From NCBI RefSeq assembly GCF_963676325.1, contig NZ_OY781099.1, positions 1 through 64,000 on the forward strand: a stretch of DNA of 64,000 bases, written 5' to 3'. This document shows positions 60,841-64,000 of the stretch, one piece after another; positions within the stretch are counted from its first letter, which is position 1, and each line of letters opens with the position of its first letter. Below the pieces are notes generated by a model. The model worked only from the letters and a program-made list of their open reading frames with translations, was not told the DNA's origin and did not search any database. The position numbers and the translations under genes are program-made. This stretch comes from an uncultured Bacteroides sp. GTDB lineage: Bacteria > Bacteroidota > Bacteroidia > Bacteroidales > Bacteroidaceae.

Positions 60841-63456
60841 TTATTTTCCTTTTACGATCTTCTTAATATCATTCAGCTTATTCAAAGCCTCCAATGGTGT
60901 AAGATTATTCACATCAAGATTCAGAATTTCATCCCTTATCTGGCAAAGGATTGGATCGTCTAGCTGGAAGAAATTGAGCTGCATCCCTTCCCTATTCTCT
61001 CTTACTTCAGACAGATGTTTGCCGGAAATTCCTTTCTTGCGGTTATCTGATTCAAGTTTAAGAAGTATATCATTTGATCGTTTCACGATGCTTTTTGGCA
61101 TACCCGCCATTTTTGCCACGTGGATACCAAAGGAGTGCTCACTCCCACCCCGTTCGAGCTTACGAAGAAAGATCACCTTATTGTCAACTTCCTTCACAGA
61201 AACATTATAATTCTTAATCCGCTTGAAGGACTTTTCCATTTCATTCAGCTCGTGATAGTGGGTGGCAAAGAGTGTTCTCGCCCTTGCTTTAGGATGTTCA
61301 TGGATATATTCCACAATGGCCCAGGCAATGGATATACCGTCATAAGTAGAGGTTCCTCTTCCCAGCTCATCAAACAGGACAAGGCTCCGCGGTGAAATAT
61401 TGTTCAATATATCGGCGGCTTCGTTCATTTCTACCATGAAAGTAGACTCTCCCACCGAGATATTGTCACTTGCTCCCACACGGGTAAAGATTTTATCCAC
61501 AAGTCCGATGTGTGCACTCTCGGCCGGCACGAAACTTCCTATCTGAGCCAGCAAAGTAATCAAGGCAGTTTGTCTCAGCAAAGCCGACTTACCTGCCATA
61601 TTTGGACCAGTAATGATAATTATCTGCTGATGTTCGGTATCTATTGTAACGTCGTTTGCAATATATTTCTCGCCAATAGGAAGTTGTTTCTCGATAACAG
61701 GGTGTCTTCCCTGCTTTATTTCCAGCACATCATTGTCTTCAATAACCGGACGAATGTATTTATTCTCCGCTGCTACGTTTGAAAAAGAAAGAAGACAGTC
61801 AATCCGTGCTATCTGATTGGCATTAATCTGTATTGCGGGAATGTATTCACTCAGTGAAAGAACCAGTTCATTATAAAGTCTGGTCTCAATAACCAGAATT
61901 TTATCTTCTGCTCCCAATATTTTCTCTTCGTATTCCTTGAGTTCCTGAGTTATATATCGCTCGGCATTCACCAGAGTTTGTTTGCGAATCCACTCCTGAG
62001 GAACCTTGTCCTTATGAGCATTTCTTACTTCAATGAAGTATCCGAATACATTATTGTAGGCAATCTTCAGACTTGGAATGCCAGTTTGTTCACTCTCCCG
62101 TTGTTGAATCTGCAACAGATAGTCTTTCCCTGAATAAGCTATTTTACGCAATTCATCCAGTTCGGCATTCACCCCGTTTTTAATTACGCCGCCTTTATTA
62201 ATCAATAGCGGAGGATCATTGTTTACCTCCTTGCCTATTTTATCTCTGATGGAGAGACAGAGATTTAATTGGTCTCCTATCCTATTCAGACTCGGATTAT
62301 CGGCATTCAGGCAAGCTTCTTTTATTGGTTCAATGGCCTGTAAAGCAACTTTCAGCTGCACAACTTCACGAGGAGAAACGCGTCCTACGGCTACTTTCGA
62401 GATAATCCTCTCTAAATCGCCTATCAAGTGAAGCTGTTCTTCTATGAGTTCTTTGAATTCCGGCTCACGGAAGAAATATTCCACTACGTTAAGGCGGTCG
62501 TTAATTGGCTTTTCGTCCTTCAGCGGAAAGACCATCCAACGCTTTAACATACGGGCTCCCATAGGACTGATAGTCCTATCAATAACATTCAGAAGACTTT
62601 TGCCGCCTTCGTTCATGCTGGATATCAACTCCAGACTACGCACAGTATATTTGTCAAGACGCACATAGCGATCTTCTTCAATGCGGGAAAGTGAAGTAAT
62701 ATGCCCTATCTGGGTATGTTGAGTCATATCCAGATACTGAAGAATAGCCCCGGAAGCAATGATTCCGTTCTTTAGATGTTCCACACCAAAACCCTTAAGA
62801 TTGTTGGTTTCAAAGTGTTTCAGAAGTCGTTCGCGGGCACTGGATTCAGTAAATACCCAGTCTTCCAGTTCGAAAGTAAAGAATTTATTTCCAAAATTAC
62901 CTTCAAACATCCCTCTCCTGCTCCGTTCAAAAAGGACTTCTTTAGGAGCAAAATTATTTAAAAGCTTATCAATATAGTCGAACGGACCTTCAGCTGTGAG
63001 AAACTCTCCTGTTGAAATATCAAGGAAAGCTATACCACATTCATTCTTACCGAAATGAACAGCCGCAAGGAAGTTATTTTCTTTATAGTTGAGAACGTTA
63101 TCATTAATGGAAACTCCGGGAGTAACCAGTTCGGTAATACCCCGTTTCACAAGTTTCTTAGTAGTTTTAGGATCTTCTAACTGGTCACAGATAGCAACTC
63201 TTTTGCCTGCTCTGATCAGTTTGGGCAGGTATGTATCAAGTGCATGATGGGGAAAGCCCGCCATCTCTACAGATTTGCCTTGTCCATTAGCTCTTTTAGT
63301 TAAAGTAATCCCAAGTATATCCGAAGCTATAACTGCATCATCAGAATAAGTTTCATAAAAGTCTCCGCAACGAAAAAGCATCACAGCATCGGGGTGCTTA
63401 GCTTTCAGGTCCAGAAACTGCTTCATCATGGGGGTAAGAACTATATCATTTGCCAC
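60841..63456 (-). CDS. mutS: DNA mismatch-repair protein MutS
   Basis: 871-residue mismatch-recognition ATPase. The mismatch-binding Phe-X-Glu is Phe33-Tyr34-Glu35 in GDFYETYSDDA. Connector, lever and clamp regions follow, then the ATPase domain with Walker A GPNMAGKSALLRQ (around residue 620), Walker B LVLFDELGRGTST and THYHEL. The C-terminal helical tail ends near EALNKLNDIKKIV. Length is normal. A perfect -7 box lies 35 bp before the ATG. Confidence 0.97.
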   Translation of the reverse strand: MANDIVLTPMMKQFLDLKAKHPDAVMLFRCGDFYETYSDDAVIASDILGITLTKRANGQGKSVEMAGFPHHALDTYLPKLIRAGKRVAICDQLEDPKTTKKLVKRGITELVTPGVSINDNVLNYKENNFLAAVHFGKNECGIAFLDISTGEFLTAEGPFDYIDKLLNNFAPKEVLFERSRRGMFEGNFGNKFFTFELEDWVFTESSARERLLKHFETNNLKGFGVEHLKNGIIASGAILQYLDMTQHTQIGHITSLSRIEEDRYVRLDKYTVRSLELISSMNEGGKSLLNVIDRTISPMGARMLKRWMVFPLKDEKPINDRLNVVEYFFREPEFKELIEEQLHLIGDLERIISKVAVGRVSPREVVQLKVALQAIEPIKEACLNADNPSLNRIGDQLNLCLSIRDKIGKEVNNDPPLLINKGGVIKNGVNAELDELRKIAYSGKDYLLQIQQRESEQTGIPSLKIAYNNVFGYFIEVRNAHKDKVPQEWIRKQTLVNAERYITQELKEYEEKILGAEDKILVIETRLYNELVLSLSEYIPAIQINANQIARIDCLLSFSNVAAENKYIRPVIEDNDVLEIKQGRHPVIEKQLPIGEKYIANDVTIDTEHQQIIIITGPNMAGKSALLRQTALITLLAQIGSFVPAESAHIGLVDKIFTRVGASDNISVGESTFMVEMNEAADILNNISPRSLVLFDELGRGTSTYDGISIAWAIVEYIHEHPKARARTLFATHYHELNEMEKSFKRIKNYNVSVKEVDNKVIFLRKLERGGSEHSFGIHVAKMAGMPKSIVKRSNDILLKLESDNRKKGISGKHLSEVRENREGMQLNFFQLDDPILCQIRDEILNLDVNNLTPLEALNKLNDIKKIVKGK

Positions 63457-63490
63457 AGTAAATTCCTCTTCTTTTAGTGAATAATAAGCG

Positions 63491-63498
63491 CAAATATA
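63491..63498 (-). promoter_or_regulatory. -7 box of the mutS promoter
   Basis: Minus-strand TATATTTG, a perfect TAnnTTTG match, 34 bp before the mutS ATG. Confidence 0.6.
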
Positions 63499-63569
63499 GT
63501 TCTTTTTACGAAGAAAAGCGGATGTAAAAAGTGTAAAGTTTTAAATTGTTTATGTTTAAATTGAGATCA

Positions 63570-64000
63570 TTAGCATTCATCTGTTGCATCAACTCCCTTT
63601 TCTTTGAATATTTTTATTAACTCTTTTATATGCTTCTTGGGAAGCATATCTAAAGGGAACTGATAATATTTCAAATTTTTATCTAATATCTCAAGATAGA
63701 GAAAAGCACCTTTTCCTAAACTTGAACCAAAGACCACCTTCATTGTATCGCTATACTTAAATCCCCAACTCTTTCTCCCCATTAAATTCCTTATTGTAAA
63801 GGATTCATCTTTCATCTTAAGATAATACATCCTCTCCCAATATACATAAACAAAATAGGACAACAAAGGCAAAAGACAAAGTAAAAGGTGAAATATCTCA
63901 TCACTATATTTAGTAAAGAAAATGTATAGCATTGTAGCTATAATAACTAGAAAAATGATAATAGGGAATACAACAGTAAAAAAAGCTTGTATGCCTGACT
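63570..64000 (-). CDS. Membrane protein of unknown function, 5' end outside the window
   Basis: The frame is open to the right edge: reading back from the methionine at 63932 the codons continue as QAFFTVVFPIIIFLVIIAT, so the true start is probably beyond 64000. Visible part of about 143 residues: two hydrophobic segments (about 5-28 and 39-54) joined by a short charged loop, then a beta-rich cytoplasmic tail of about 85 residues (MKDESFTIRNLMGRKSWGFKYSDTMKVVF). This resembles a small bacterial PH-like domain behind a two-segment anchor, but I do not recognise a family. It lies upstream of mutS on the same strand. Confidence 0.6.
   Translation of the reverse strand, partial: SGIQAFFTVVFPIIIFLVIIATMLYIFFTKYSDEIFHLLLCLLPLLSYFVYVYWERMYYLKMKDESFTIRNLMGRKSWGFKYSDTMKVVFGSSLGKGAFLYLEILDKNLKYYQFPLDMLPKKHIKELIKIFKEKGVDATDEC

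Overview
The window looks like chromosomal DNA of a Bacteroides-type bacterium (Bacteroidales, probably Bacteroidaceae). Three things point there. Many genes start a short distance after a perfect TAnnTTTG box, the -7 element of the Bacteroidetes housekeeping sigma factor. The gene families are typical of the group: DUF2851, DUF4348, S46 dipeptidyl-peptidase, the glycine-lipid acyltransferase pair, a SpmA-SpmB fusion, single-domain arabinose-phosphate isomerase, and a coiled-coil lipoprotein next to an OmpA protein. Shine-Dalgarno sequences are weak and intergenic DNA is AT-rich. No rRNA, tRNA, CRISPR or prophage was recognised.

Layout. 1-5070: end of dgt, then kup and the glsB-glsA acyltransferase pair on the minus strand. 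5277-12632: cysS, a hotdog thioesterase, then minus-strand envelope genes (DUF3108, an Ig-like lipoprotein, a CBM9-like protein, DUF4348) and DUF2851. 12748-16541: dapB, lepB, a second lepB-like gene and a WbqC gene in tight tandem. 16972-22425: M16 peptidase; LOG protein, sugar-phosphate isomerase, PfkB kinase; DEAD-box helicase. 22706-28333: S46 peptidase, flippase, ruvB and an AlkD-like glycosylase. 28506-33783: OmpA protein, a 1051-residue coiled-coil lipoprotein and an AraC-type regulator, followed by a 1.4-kb AT-rich stretch with no gene. 35219-45167: SpmAB fusion and ybeY, an intact ISL3-type insertion sequence, then mnmG, a parS-like palindrome, apt, uvrC, dtd, a MazG-like gene and deoC. 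45435-49275: divergent polyprenyl synthase and polA. 50070-56942: a PNPOx-like protein, a secreted alpha/beta hydrolase, an ECF sigma operon, ychF and a ketopantoate-reductase-like gene. 57299-60728: a secreted unknown, then a CsgG / lipoprotein / DUF4810 / GNA1162 operon. 60841-64000: mutS and a truncated membrane protein.

Most genes are housekeeping: DNA repair (ruvB, alkD, uvrC, polA, mutS), tRNA and translation (cysS, mnmG, dtd, ybeY, ychF), nucleotide salvage (dgt, apt, deoC, MazG-like) and envelope biogenesis. The less expected content is (1) a near-perfect parS site between mnmG and apt; (2) a LepB paralogue that has lost both residues of its catalytic dyad, directly behind an apparently intact LepB; (3) degenerate intergenic repeat arrays whose units recur every 21-23 bp or every 65 bp in at least seven separate intergenic regions, with different sequences but the same pitch; and (4) a surface-layer-like lipoprotein/OmpA locus. 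Start codons were moved from the longest open frame where a -7 box or family conservation called for it.
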